NCBI RefSeq assembly: GCF_963678635.1
Contig: NC_087069.1
Location: 1,486,948 to 1,550,947, forward strand
DNA length: 64,000 nucleotides
Source: Symsagittifera roscoffensis
Taxonomy: Eukaryota; Xenacoelomorpha; Acoela; Convolutidae
Direction: 5' to 3'
A model generated the notes under the pieces. That model had not been told where the DNA came from, ran no database searches, and saw nothing but the letters and a program-made list of their open reading frames with translations. This document shows, piece after piece, positions 1 to 10,874 of the stretch. The position numbers and the translations under genes are program-made. Within the stretch, counting starts at the first letter, position 1. Each line of letters begins with the position of its first letter.

Positions 1-791
1 AAAATCTGAAAAGAAAGTGCATTGAAAATCAATAAAAAGGGAAATAAAAATTGAATAGATCACAAAACATACAATCGAACTTACATTAAATGACTCTTAT
101 ATCTCAATCGTGATGATTGAAAACACGAACTACACCGTTGAAAAATTAGTAAAAACAAAGTCAATTTTCCAGATTCAAAACATGAACAAACACTCTAATG
201 TAGTAAATGTTCGATACAAACATCCCTACTAAGGCACATATGGAAGATTAGTCTATGTTCTTGGCGATAAACCTTGGACACCTCACATTAGTATCAACGA
301 ACCTTCCAAGCGTAGAGTTAGTACAAAAAAAAACAAGTTATCAAGTAAAAGTGTTTTTCGGTTGGAAAATACAATTAGAACAAAGTCAAGTCACGTGAGA
401 TATAAAAGCTAACACCATTTTATACGAAGGAACGATCTCTGTAAGAACAATTCAGGATATAAGGTTCCAGCAACTCGCACACAATCAATTTTTGATTGGT
501 TTTCAAAGATAATTTCATAACCTTTCAAGTAGCCAAAAACCAAGCACGAATGATAAAACACCATCAGAATATGTCATCGACTCAATAACACTCGGTCGAA
601 AAATTCCTCGTAAAAAACCCAGAAAGGAATCCCTACAAAAAAATTCAAGGCACTGAAACTAAACCAACGCGTTTTCATTTTTACCTAAAACAGATCACAA
701 CCTGTAACATCAACTAATGAAAGTACAGACGATGAACAATCTTATTTACCCGTTTCACAAAACAAAGGAAACGTACGAGGACAAGTTATTA
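1..791. other. AT-rich sequence without recognisable gene
   Basis: No convincing coding region, RNA gene or repeat copy was seen here. The only longer open frame near its right end (from 717) runs into the assembly gap. Its last codons after the gap match the tail of the OTU-like remnant near 4.5 kb, so the right edge may be the end of that same decayed ORF. Confidence 0.5.
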
Positions 792-991
792 NNNNNNNNN
801 NNNNNNNNNNNNNNNNNNNNNNNNNNNNNNNNNNNNNNNNNNNNNNNNNNNNNNNNNNNNNNNNNNNNNNNNNNNNNNNNNNNNNNNNNNNNNNNNNNNN
901 NNNNNNNNNNNNNNNNNNNNNNNNNNNNNNNNNNNNNNNNNNNNNNNNNNNNNNNNNNNNNNNNNNNNNNNNNNNNNNNNNNNNNNNNNNN
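792..991. other. Assembly gap (200 N)
   Basis: Exactly 200 undetermined bases, the usual size of a scaffold gap placeholder, so the true distance is unknown. It separates unique sequence from the first copy of the 1.85 kb direct repeat. Confidence 0.99.
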
Positions 992-2881
992 TGACAAACA
1001 ATTAGATCACGTCGTTGATCACACACTAAAAATATAAAAATTATTGACCTAACCTTAGCCGTTTTGATAATGTTCCAACTAGACTTTATCTTTTAACCAC
1101 CATCACATACTCTCACTTACTGTTTTATTCTTTATTAAACCCATCATCATGTTATCTGCTTCACTGTTACATGTTTATTCATTCAAAAAACACATCCCAT
1201 TTCTTTTTAATTTTACTTATTGCTTTAAAGGCACTAACCTGCATAGTAATTTCCTTAATTAAGATTCGGTCCGCCAATTGTTTGTTTTTTGCCCAGTTTT
1301 TGATTCCATTGACAAAACTAAACCCATGATCATCAAAAAAGAACTCATCAAGTCTGTAAAAATTTATTTAAAAGAACTTAATCCTGGCGCTTAAATGAAA
1401 CATTGTTTTGTAACATCATTGAGCACTCTAACTATGAACTCTTTATCCCCCAAGAAGAACAAAAATGATCAAGGCAAATAACTTGAGCTTCATTGACCAC
1501 TAAAAGAAAAAAAACGTCAATTGTAATTTAGCCAAAGTGCTTTCAGAATCAACTCCCATCGCTAGGGTTCTTTTCTTAATGGTTTCTTCACAGAGCTATT
1601 ATAATTACAAATTAGGTACTTTAAATTTTAAGCAAATTCTAGAAAAATTTACTCGCACTCGCTTTTTCTAAATCTTTCTTTTAGTTTCTTCATTGGTCTC
1701 AAACATACGAAAATCATTTATAAAAAAGAAACCATTCTGTACCTTGTTTAATCACTGCGATTTTAAACAAAAATTGACGAAATTAATAAATTAGCAGTAC
1801 TTCGACAATTTTAATGCAATCGAAACCATATGTGAGGAAATTCCATTTGCTTCTCAACTTTCCTCTTTTGTATAACTGCTTAAAATTCCTTTAGCTGTGT
1901 TTGACAATTTGTACTGATAAAGGATTTTCAAATTTGGCAAACCACTGATAAGAATTCTTACCATTTTTTCTACTTTTTCAAACTGTTGCTTAACCCGATT
2001 TGAATAACGCTTAAATAGCCAATGCAGCTTATTTACACAAACGAAAAATCACTGCCCTACCAACAAATACTGGAAAATTCTACAACTCTGAAATCAGATC
2101 AAACTGAATAAAAAAGCGTTTTTAAACCAAAAATTTATTTTAGTTAGGACCACATGCAATTTAGTAAGCCCCTGAATGAAACTAACCCATATAAGCTAGT
2201 TTAAACAGGTGGACACTACTGCAAAGCAAAACTAACAAAAACATCAGTATAAAAAAATTAAAAGTTGTAATCATTAGAAAATTTTATTGAAATACCACTC
2301 TCAGATTTACTTCAAAACTGGCGTAACTCAACAAAGACTGGTTTTTTCCAGCGACTGGCTTCAATGCTTTTGCAGGAACGATAACTAATTTAAAAAAAAA
2401 CTGATTTTACTATGCAGAAATTTCACAGAGCAAATAACACGAGCAGCAAAATGGAAACCATCACTCGACGAAATTCTGACTTCGGAATTGCAAATTTTTA
2501 ATTTTTCTTGCCGCGTTTGCAACCTTCTCTGTGTACAAAATGGAGTTGAATGCAAAAAACGATCCCATTGAAGCAGCAAAACGATCATCTCAGTCTAAAA
2601 ATCTATTTAAGTGTTTTTTTACTTGAAATTTCTCTCAGAAACGTGAACTTTTCATCTCGCAAATAGTCTCGCACTGAATTATGAAACTGACTGCTTACAA
2701 TAACTTTGGCACCACAGTTGACACCACTCTCAAAAAATTCAGAATTCACTCTCTTGAGGGCAAAATCAGAATTTTAAAACTTCTTTAGACCTCGGATGAG
2801 TGGAACCAGCTCTAAACTAACTATCTTATTTATATTTTCTTTTATTGTAAAATTTTCATAACTATTCAATCATGATTTATA
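992..2881 (+). repeat. 1.85 kb direct repeat, copy 1
   Basis: This stretch aligns nearly end to end with 4497-6322, with scattered substitutions and small indels; the region near 2690-2800 is the most divergent. The first ~45 bases are the end of an open reading frame shared by both copies (codons for TDKQLDHVVDHTLKI then a stop); the rest looks non-coding. Its right third (about 2400-2881) is also related to the non-coding part of the 21-39 kb array units, for example the segments around 34.6-35.1 kb. It is a dispersed repeat family of unknown class; no terminal inverted repeats or LTRs were found. Confidence 0.75.
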
Positions 2882-3059
2882 ACTAGACCTTACTCTGTTT
2901 TTGTAAATCTGAAACCCTAGTGATTCAGAGAATTAATGACAAAGACAGAAATCCGTTACATTCTCATCTCTTCTAACTTCGATTTAAACTAAGCTATCTA
3001 ACCACGCTTAAACACATCTGCTAAAAATAGCTCCAGTAAGAGCAACTCCTCAAAACAAT

Positions 3060-3102
<43 letters not shown>

Positions 3103-3834
3103 CATAATAAAAGGTATATATTTATATATCGGATAACATTCTAGAAAACAAATCATCCTATAGGCGATGCTTAACTTCTTGATATTCAAATCTTCACTTC
3201 TTTTTGAAGCATATAGCATATAACACCTGGGCATTTAATGAACAAGTTATGCGACAAGCAAGCGTCTCTCGAACATGTTCGGCCGATTTTTTTGCAAGTT
3301 TTCATCTTCAAGAAATAAAATCTTATACAAGAACACCATTACAATCAAAAGTTATAAATCTCAAGAAACTCAATCTAACAACAAGAAGGACAGAAGTAGA
3401 AGCCGAATGACTCAAATAATCTGTCAACTACAACATACGAACGAATCATACAGGCCCATAAGTAAACAACCACATACGATTAAAATTCGTTCTCAAAACG
3501 ACAACTGTTTTAGCCAACAACAAGCCGTCAACTTGGATCCCTTCAATGAAATTTTTCTGACCTCTTTGTATTTCATAGCTCACTTTCTTTCGTTTATATC
3601 AATGACCTTCTTCCCTCTCCGAAAAAGTACCACTTTCAACTCTCTCAAAAACATCGTCTTACTCATCTCATATGCATTCTGATGATTCAACCCGAACCGC
3701 AATAAATCTGTGCCTTTTTTGAAACTTTTCGGAAGAAGAAACCTCAGTCGAATTTTTGGACTGCAAATCAGTCCACCCACTTGCCCACAACACCAATCCA
3801 CCTATTACTGATGACCACGTTGAGCATGGTTTAG
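2882..3834. other. Repeat-derived region without clear gene
   Basis: The first ~170 bases match array-unit sequence (compare 34391-34560). The rest holds an open frame at 3275-3682 whose encoded peptide is low in complexity, rich in S, N and K, and resembles nothing I know. I do not call it a gene. Confidence 0.4.
3060..3100. repeat. AT/GT dinucleotide microsatellite
   Basis: An (AT)5 run at 3061-3070 passes directly into (GT)15 at 3071-3100. It lies in the continuation of the repeat family also seen near 34.5 kb, which has no microsatellite at the matching position. Confidence 0.95.
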
Positions 3835-4552
3835 AAAATTTCATTCATCATTAACAACTAATCCACAAAGATATCGCAGCAATAACAATTCACCGATTAA
3901 CTCACCCTGATTCTCCATCGGATATCAATTTCAGCACTGACACTTCACTCCGAGCCGTTCACATTCTAAAGAACGTAGAAATCGAACAAACATCCTTAGA
4001 GAGTTGCAAAACCCAAGATCTACATTGCGATTACAACGAAGCGATCACCATCATTGCATTAACTCATATGAAGGATTAATTCACTCTATCACATGATTTT
4101 TGCAATGCTGTTGCTAAAACAAGGAACCAGAAAGCCAACGCGACCTATATGTGAACGAAAAAATCATAATCGATACAATCCCACATTTTTGTTATTTTTA
4201 ATTCACTTCTCCTGTTAAAATTCCTGAAAAGAAACCCGGCGATGGAAGTTTACTGGCAACAATCTTTCGTCAAATCACGTGCTCAATTCAACGCGAAGAT
4301 TTCATTAAAAGTGTTTTATTACAAAAAAAATCGTACCATTGCCCATAATTACAACTAGAAACACATCGCGTACTTTATTCAAAACAAACATAGTTACATG
4401 GGAGACATGTCATTTGTTCCTGATCCCGAAGTCAACCCACAACCGCCCGAGAAAAGCTGCATCAAAACAGACTGGATCTTTAATCTCCATCGCACTGACA
4501 AATAATTAGATAACGTCGTTGGTCACACACTAAAAATATATAAATTATTGAC
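3835..4552 (+). pseudogene. Decayed ORF with OTU-like motif
   Basis: Codon-like sequence on the plus strand is spread over two frames with several stops. Around 4215-4330 one frame gives KIPEKKPGDGSLLATIFRQI, which resembles the start of an OTU cysteine-protease domain (Asp-Gly-Asn/Ser-Cys-Leu followed by a hydrophobic helix), except that the nucleophile Cys position reads Leu. Further on, a Pro-rich stretch leads to a tail ending at the left end of repeat copy 2; the same tail occurs at 992-1037 in copy 1. OTU domains are known as cargo of some animal mobile elements such as Helitrons. That this is such a remnant is inference from one motif. Confidence 0.3.
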
Positions 4553-6322
4553 CTAACTTTAGCCGTTTTGATTATGTTCCAACTGGACTTTATCTTTTAA
4601 CCACCATCACATACTCCCACCTACTGTTTTATTCTTAATTACACCCATCATCATGTCATCATTCACTCAAAAAACACAACCCATTTCTTTTTAATTTTAT
4701 TTATTGGTTTAAAGGCACAAACCTGCATGGTAATTTTCTTAGCTAAGATTCCGTCCGCCAATTGTTTGTTATTTGCCCAGTTTTTGATCCCATTGACAAA
4801 ACTAGACCCATAATCATCAAAAAAGAACTCATTAAAACTGTAAAAATTTATTTAAAAGAAACTAAATCATGGTGCTTAAATTAAACATTGTTTTGTAACC
4901 TCATTGAGCACTCTAACTATGAACTCTTAATCCCCCAAGAGGAACCAAACTCGTCAAGGCAGTTATGTTGAGCTTCATTGACCACTAAAAGAAAAAAAAA
5001 CGTCATTTGCAAACTAGTCAAAGTGCTTTCAGAATCAACTTCAATCGCTAGGGTTCTTTTCCTAATGGTTTCTTCACAGAACTATTGTAATTACATTTTA
5101 GGTACTTTGAATTTTAAACTAATTCTAGAAAAATTTACACGCACTCGCTTTTTCTAAATCTTTTTTTAAATTTCTTCATTGGTCTCAAACCTACGAAAAT
5201 CATTTCTAAAAAAAAAGAAACCATTCTGTACCTTGATTAACCCACTGCATTATTAAACCAATTTCGACGAAATTATTAAATTAGCAGTGCTTCGACAATT
5301 TTAATGCAATCGAAACCATAAATGAGGAAATTCCGACTTGCTTCTCAACTTTTCTCTTTTGTATAACTGCTTAAAATTCCTTTAGCTGTGCTTGACAATT
5401 TGTACTAATAAATGAGTTTCAAATTTGGCAAACCACTGATAAGAACTCTTACCATTTTTCTACTCTTTAAAATTGTTGCCTAACCCGATTAGGATAAAGC
5501 TTAAATAGCCAATGCAGCTTATTTACACCAACGGAAAATCACTGCCCTACTAACAAATTCTGGAAAATTCTACAACTCTGAAATCAGATCAAACTGAATA
5601 AATAAAAAATTTTAAACCAAAGTTTGATTTTAGTTAGGACCACATGCAATTAGGTAAACCCCTGGTTGAAACTAAGCACAAACAAGCTATTTTCAACAGG
5701 CGGACACTACTGCAAAACAAAACTAACAAAAACATCAGTATAAGAAAATAAAATGTTGTTATCAATAGAAAATTTTACTGAAATATCACTCTCAGGTTTA
5801 CTCCAGAACTGGCGTAACTCACCAAAGACGGGCTTTTTCCAGCGTCTGGCTTCAGTGCTTCTGCAGGACGACTGATTAATTCACAAGAAAATTGATTTTA
5901 CTATGCAGAAATTTCACAGAGCAAATAACACGAGCAGCAAAAGGGAAACCATCACTTGACGAAATTCTGACTTCAGAATTGCAAATTTTCAATTTTTCTT
6001 GCCGCGTTTGCAACCTTCTCTGTACACAAAATGGAGTTGAATGCAAAAACCGATCCCATTGAAGCAGCAAAACGATCATCTCATTGTAAAACTCTACTTA
6101 TGTGTTTTTTTTGCTTGATAATTCTCTCAGAAAAGTGAACCTTTCATCTTGCAAATAGTCTCGCACTGAATTATGAAACCGACTGCTTCCAATGACTTTC
6201 TGCACATCACTTCTACCTCTTTGGGCGAGTGGAACCGGATGAGTGGGACCAGTTCTAATCTAACTATCTTATTTATATGTTCTTTTTTGTAAAACTTTCA
6301 TATCTATTCAATCATGATTTCC
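4497..6322 (+). repeat. 1.85 kb direct repeat, copy 2
   Basis: Second copy of the repeat at 992-2881, about 3.5 kb downstream in the same orientation. It starts with the same ORF tail (here with an extra stop) and ends at the shared bases caatcatgattt, after which the sequence switches to a Polinton capsid gene. The junction at ~6322-6336 is therefore the left truncation point of the Polinton. Confidence 0.75.
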
Positions 6323-6335
6323 TACTTGGATCATA

Positions 6336-6430
6336 TCCAAGTAGAGATTACGATCCGTTTCAAAATCAAACTCAATACTGCTTTCATCCAGAAAAGTACT
6401 GGGGAATACTTCTTGTGTGTAAGATGACAT
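6336..6430 (-). pseudogene. Polinton capsid-like gene, N-terminal fragment
   Basis: Read on the minus strand from an ATG at 6430, about 31 codons give a peptide containing FLDESSIEFDFETDR, which is then lost at the junction with the direct repeat. The same peptide precedes the capsid-like pseudogenes at 28.0 kb, and a shortened form appears near 22.05, 30.9, 34.35 and 37.8 kb. It belongs to the animal family annotated as F54H12.2-like, which in Polintons sits in the capsid position next to the core-like and second capsid-region genes. I infer it is the major capsid protein homologue. Confidence 0.65.
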
Positions 6431-6517
6431 AAAGGTTTCCAAAACTGTGACTTTATAAAAAACCTCCAATGAAGAATTTTGTAAAAGCCATGTACCGAAA
6501 ATGACTTTGGTTTACTT

Positions 6518-6897
6518 TCATTTTATATTGTCAAAAATGTCTTTGCGAAAGCGACTGTTTTTCGATCTACTTTTTAGAGAAATTGATCTGGTTCCAGCGG
6601 TTCTACGCTTAGATTTCTTTATTCGACCTCCCAATTGTTTCCGAACTGTTTTTGTTCCCACAATTTTTGCTAATGTTTTGTAATGAGTTTTTTACGTCCA
6701 CTAACAACTTCCCCAATCTCTGGAGCAGCGATTTCAAACAAATCTTCCCCAATTCTTTTCACAGTTGGGACTATATATTGTTTAATAAAGGGGATTCCAG
6801 TTCTCCCAAGAGTTCGTGCAAGAGCTCCAAAACCTCTTCCACGTTGTCTTGCATGTCCTCGGAAAATAGGGAAATCTGCTGAGTTTCGAACAACCAT
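6518..6897 (-). pseudogene. Basic glycine/arginine-rich Polinton core-like protein
   Basis: The minus-strand ATG at 6897 opens a 75-codon frame with FRGHARQRGRGFGALARTLG near its start, a helical middle (IPFIKQYIVPTVKRIGEDLF) and GRKKL at its end. A frameshift near 6685 moves the rest into another frame, which continues with a very Lys/Arg-rich tail to a stop at 6518. Small basic proteins of this kind sit beside the capsid genes in many animal Polintons. A role in binding packaged DNA or in the virion is inference from charge and position. A related decayed copy lies at 28.2-28.5 kb. Confidence 0.6.
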
Positions 6898-6914
6898 TTC
6901 GTATGAAGTTTAAA

Positions 6915-7757
6915 TCAAAAATGATTATTCGAAATCTTGCGAAAAAAGAGAACAACTCGGGTAATTCCTACGGATACAAAAGGAGTTTTTTCACCTGTAC
7001 TATCTCGTAGTTCTATCTTGATACTATGGAAAGAATTTTTCAACAGCTTTTTAAACTGTAAATTTGTAAAGGATTGAAAATTCATGTACTGTCATGTAGA
7101 AATTATATCTCCACTCTTCACTTTTGAGATAAAAGGAATACAACGCAATAAGGGAGTTTTTGTATCACCGACTATGTTATATTCTGTAATACCACTATAA
7201 ATCATTAGTGAATGTATTCTTATAATGTCGTAAGAATACTGAGGATAATATGGGCCTTTTCCTTTCATTGTAACTCCTGTTTGATTTTGTTCTAAATCAC
7301 AACCAAAAATGTGACTCAAATCAGCACTCTGAATTATAAACAGTGATTGATTCTCAGGTAAATGAACGCCAACCTTTTGTGTAATTTTATCTACTGCTAC
7401 ATAGACTCCGTTATATTCAAAAACTTGAGCACCTAGACGTTCTCGAATTTTGTTGTTCATGGCTACAACTACATCAACAATACTTGGATACAATCATGGA
7501 TCAATATTCATCGGTACAATCTTTCTTTTCTCCTCAGAACTTTCTCTACCATCTACGAATGTAAACTTTCCCTCTGTAACATTTTAGTACAAAGAAGGGT
7601 ATGATATTTCTGAAATACCAAACTCCCATTCTCCTTTCAAATGTATTTGTTCAGGTAGAAAGTTTGTAAAAGAACTAAGACTTTTATTCGGATAACAATT
7701 AAAAGAGCGTTGAAAACCAACTCAATAGTAAAAGAATCCTTGGCAACTGATCGATAG
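6915..7757 (-). pseudogene. Polinton capsid-region protein (probable minor capsid)
   Basis: Single minus-strand frame of about 280 codons interrupted by three stops (near 7593, 7495 and 7092) but without internal frameshift. Recognisable segments in order: GEWEFGISEISYPSLY near the N-terminus, MNNKIRERLGAQVFEYNGVY in the middle, KGKGPYYPQYSYDIIRIHSL, a GDTKTPLLRCIPF strand, and SIKIELRDSTGEKTPFVSVG close to the end. The order and length fit the conserved ~280-residue gene next to the capsid gene of animal Polintons, thought to be a jelly-roll minor capsid (penton-like) protein. The original start is not clear. The C-terminal part recurs in the fragment at 28.5-28.85 kb. Confidence 0.65.
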
Positions 7758-7784
7758 AAATTTAGTTTAAAAAAAGAATTACCT

Positions 7785-8714
7785 TTATTCAGAACAATTT
7801 TTCAGCTCTTTTTCATAAAAATTTCCCAGAATTTCTTCTTTGTCGAGATCTTTGATGATGTATGTAGGAGGTTTCTTAATAGATATTGCCGAAATTTCAT
7901 CTGTAAAATTGTGGTTTATATCTTTTTCGGAACGGAATATCATTCTTTGAAATTCTCACTCTGTCTCCAACTTTGAATTTTAGTTTCATATACCTTGTTA
8001 GAGATTTTTGTACAGAATTGAGAGGAAATTAGTGTTCTTGACATCTCTAGGTGATTTCCCAATAGATCTATTGACGCGACAATTCATTGTAGACACAAAC
8101 TGCGGTACCTTGTGAATGAATTTTTCACCATGATCTTCTATGTAACGGTAAATTATGTGTTTTAATGATTGAATAGCTCTCTCTGCAAATGCAGCTTTTG
8201 TTTCACTCATTGTCGAGTAAACTTCATTGTTTTTTCCTTGCAAAAGTTTTTGAAAGTTCCTGCATATTATGTTCCTTTATCAACCCAAAGCTTTTAAGGA
8301 GTGTTTTTTCGAGAAATCATTTTTTTGAAAGCTTGTAAAGTGTCTTTGGCATATTTAGTTTTCATTATTTGAACACTGACAAATCGCGAAAAAACATCAA
8401 CAGCAACCAATAAATATTTGACTCATTGTTTTGACTCGCTAGTTTGTCCACAAATGCCAAGTCCATGCATCAAATGTCATTGATTTATTTTGAAAACGCT
8501 TGAAGCCTTCAAAAACGTCTGATTGGAGGACCAAGTTTATATATAATGTTTTGGTTTGTAAAATTTGTTCTACCTTCTTTTTTGACAACCCGCTTGCTTT
8601 ACTCAAGTTTCGCACAGAACCGTACGCAGCTCTACCCCTAGAATACAATCTGTTTAGACTTACCTTTTCAGATTTTGAAAGAAATCCAAATTCCTCTGTC
8701 TTTCGCTTGGGCAT
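7785..8714 (-). pseudogene. int: Polinton integrase (rve family)
   Basis: Starts at an ATG (8714) with MPKRKTEEFGFLSKSEK and a helix-turn-helix-like N-terminus, then enters the DDE core: the first Asp is in WCMDLAF (near 8450), VAVDVFSRF follows near 8370, the second Asp is in KLWVDKGT near 8280, and the catalytic Glu is in FAERAIQSLKHIIYRYIEDHG (near 8180). The C-terminal SH3-like domain shows FKVGDRVRISKNDIPFRKRY before a stop at 7785. The parts lie in at least three frames, with stops. The full length (~310 codons) is normal for Polinton integrases, which join the element's ends to host DNA. It is inactive. Confidence 0.8.
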
Positions 8715-8728
8715 TCTTGTTCACAACA

Positions 8729-9230
8729 AGTTTCGGTGGAATTTGAGTTGCTATCAAAATGGTAAAGTAAATATCGGGAAAGTCGGTATTTTTCACTTTA
8801 GTGCACACACAAAGTCTACAGATGTTTCTTTTGTGTCTCGATTATCTTGTATGATATTTTCTGACTGACTTAGTCTAATTCTAGGAGAATTCAAAACTAA
8901 ATCAATAAGGTGCTTATTATTACTTGTTTTCAACTTTGCATTTACAGCACAGCACTGTAAATAGAATCAAAATCTTTTGGTACAATCTCCTCTTTTTCTT
9001 GTTTTTGTTCCAACTTTAGTTTTTTTGGAAGTGTACTTTGTGATTGATAAATTGAGTCAGGAATTAGAACAAACTGATCCATACTATGTCAATCGCCTAA
9101 TGACAAAAGGACTGATAACAGATATTAATTGTAAGCCTTTTGGCGAGCTTAAAATGGTTCTCCTTTTATGCAGTGAAGTTCTTCTTCGTGTGAGTTCTGA
9201 TATTTCTCTTCGATATTTTACAACGTCTTT
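8729..9230 (-). pseudogene. Conserved Polinton protein of unknown role, decayed
   Basis: Between the integrase start and the ATPase end, the minus strand has protein-like segments in changing frames: REEYQNSHEEELHCIKGEP near 9200, VLIPDSIYQSQSTLPKK near 9060, and SPRIRLSQSENIIQDNRD near 8880. This charged, mostly hydrophilic protein occupies this place in related animal Polintons; I know no function. Its N-terminal DNA overlaps the basic tail of the ATPase frame. At least four stops or frameshifts make it a pseudogene. Confidence 0.4.
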
Positions 9231-10033
9231 TTTTCGAAGATCTTTTAGCTCGCCTCCTAGCAAGTTTAGTAGACATTCGCTGAGGAATTGAATGAAATTT
9301 TTTGGACAATGGAGGATGAATTGTTTTTGAAGTTTTTGGGAAAATGTTTGAAATAGAGAGTTTGACTATAGAGATGTTTTGTATGCTCATCGTCCCAGAA
9401 CTTTGTTTCTGTTCCTGCTGGTAGATAAAATTTTGATGGAACTGAACCACTGTTTGTGCAATGTCTTAACGAATCAACTGTTTTCGGAGTTAAATCAATG
9501 AGTAAATGACCATAAGGTGTAGATGTTGCATCTTGATACCACTCTTTCAATTGTGATCCTAGACCTAGTTGTTGACTTAAAGTATCGATTTGTAAAACAT
9601 CTCTCCGTGACTTGAATAAGACTATATGCGTGTTTTGTAACTCAACATCTCTTCCCAATTTGTTTTGATGAAACAAGTTATGCTTAATATATTTGTATTC
9701 AGTACCCTGTGTCTTCCAGCAGAAGCAATTTTTACAAATTGTTTGGAGTTTAAAATTTCTTCACAAGAGTCATCAAATTTTAACAAGTATTTGTTCCATT
9801 ATTGGGAAGGTTTTTAATCAGTTCAAAGTCAACTCCTTGGATAAACTTAAGGTTTTTTCTTTGAATTTGTCCGTAAAGAGGTTGATAATGTTGATAAAAA
9901 TAAAAAATTTTGTCAAAATTTGGTTAAAATGTACCAACTTTTAACCACTCAAATATAAAATGCGATTTTCAGATCCACGCGGTCCAACTATCGCAATAAA
10001 AACTTGTTCTTTGGTAGAAATTATTTTACTCAT
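9166..10033 (-). pseudogene. Polinton genome-packaging ATPase (FtsK/HerA type)
   Basis: The minus-strand ATG at 10033 overlaps the stop of the upstream membrane gene by four bases (ATGA). The protein begins MSKIISTKEQVFIAIVGPRG followed by SENR, where a P-loop GxxGxGK[ST] is expected, so the Walker A Lys is lost. A Walker B-like stretch (ILVKFDDSCEEIL) lies near 9775, followed by VKIASAGRHR. A frameshift near 9695 leads to YIKHNLFHQNKLGRDVELQN, VLFKSRRD and PYGHLLIDLTPKT, the conserved C-terminal half. A further frameshift near 9360 leads to a very basic tail. The family (A32-like) pumps DNA into capsids. It is clearly inactive here. Confidence 0.75.
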
Positions 10034-10284
10034 AGCTTTGGAGAAGGTAAAATATAACCGACTGTACTTGAGAAAATTGCTACCCAAACTGTTGTTTCTT
10101 CACATGTAGTGGATAACATTATTCGAACAATTGCACATGCTAGTACTAAAACTATGACAAAAAATTGGCCCATAAAAACTAAAAGAGATCTATTACACGT
10201 ACGTCCAAAAAACTTCCATGATTTTTGTTCATGATTCTCCTCATCAAAAACAGAATTTAATTGCTTGTCACATTCATCACCCAT
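10030..10284 (-). CDS. Small Polinton membrane protein
   Basis: Intact 84-codon minus-strand ORF starting at an ATG (10284). A hydrophilic acidic N-terminus with two short Cys-containing stretches is followed by one strong membrane segment (FVIVLVLACAIVRIML, residues ~42-57), then TCEETTVWVAIFSSTVGYIL, which could form a second membrane segment, and the terminal LPSPKL. It lies directly upstream of the ATPase and overlaps it by the ATGA quartet, so the two were probably co-expressed. A role as a virion or membrane-associated protein is inferred from hydrophobicity and neighbours only. It is one of the few intact frames in this element. Confidence 0.55.
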   Translation of the reverse strand: MGDECDKQLNSVFDEENHEQKSWKFFGRTCNRSLLVFMGQFFVIVLVLACAIVRIMLSTTCEETTVWVAIFSSTVGYILPSPKL

Positions 10285-10364
10285 CTCAACTTTGGAATGA
10301 AAAAATTGTTTATGATTAACATTTAAATTTCAAAAACACGATTATACAAAACTATTTAAATTCT

Positions 10365-10835
10365 TTACAATTTATTAAAAAAACATCGAGTCCATGTTCC
10401 AAATGCAAATGCTTTTCTTTCTGCACAGTGAAGAATGTTTGCATGACGAAATGGGTAGTTGCTACACCTCCAATCATATTCTTCATCTTTGAAAATCAGA
10501 TTCTGAACTTTTGGACATGCGTAGTCATCCAAGTTTGTAATGTTTGTTTCCAAAATTTCTGACAGAATTTTACATTTTTCATAAGTTTTTGCAAAAAACT
10601 CCGTTTCTGGAGCTTTTCATTTTTTAAATATTTTTTCAAGCTCCGTGTAATTTTCAGGGCCACTGTTCCAATTGATTCCATGAAGATGCTTTGTACACCA
10701 AGCAGACTGAGATGTAGCTTTGAATTTTTTGGGAGGAAGAAAGGAATATCCCACAGTTTGTCCATTTTTATAATTTCCTAACTCTTTCACTATTTTATTT
10801 TCAATACACTCAATATCCAAAACAACTAGACTCAT
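10365..10835 (-). pseudogene. Polinton exonuclease-like (DxE) conserved protein
   Basis: The minus-strand ATG at 10835 opens MSLVVLDIECIENKIVKELG, whose early Asp-x-Glu after a hydrophobic strand looks like motif I of DEDD (DnaQ-type) 3'-5' exonucleases, followed by GQTVGYSFLPPKK and SAWCTKHLHGINW. A frameshift near 10600 moves the remainder (NLDDYACPKVQNLIFKDEEY, PFRHANILHCAERKAFAFG) to another frame ending at 10365. Undamaged it would be ~155 residues. The exonuclease idea rests on motif I only; later motifs are not obvious. Confidence 0.45.
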
Positions 10836-10874
10836 GATGGTAACTGTTTTCGCTGAAGTTTTTAGTTAAAATAA

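Noticed and set aside
717-1037. ORF spanning the assembly gap
   Set aside because: Most of it is undetermined bases; only the last 14 codons are real and these belong to the repeat ORF tail.
2385-2588. 67-codon minus-strand frame conserved between both direct repeats (also 5876-6079)
   Set aside because: Conservation follows the DNA repeat as a whole, the start context is poor, and related array copies do not keep the frame.
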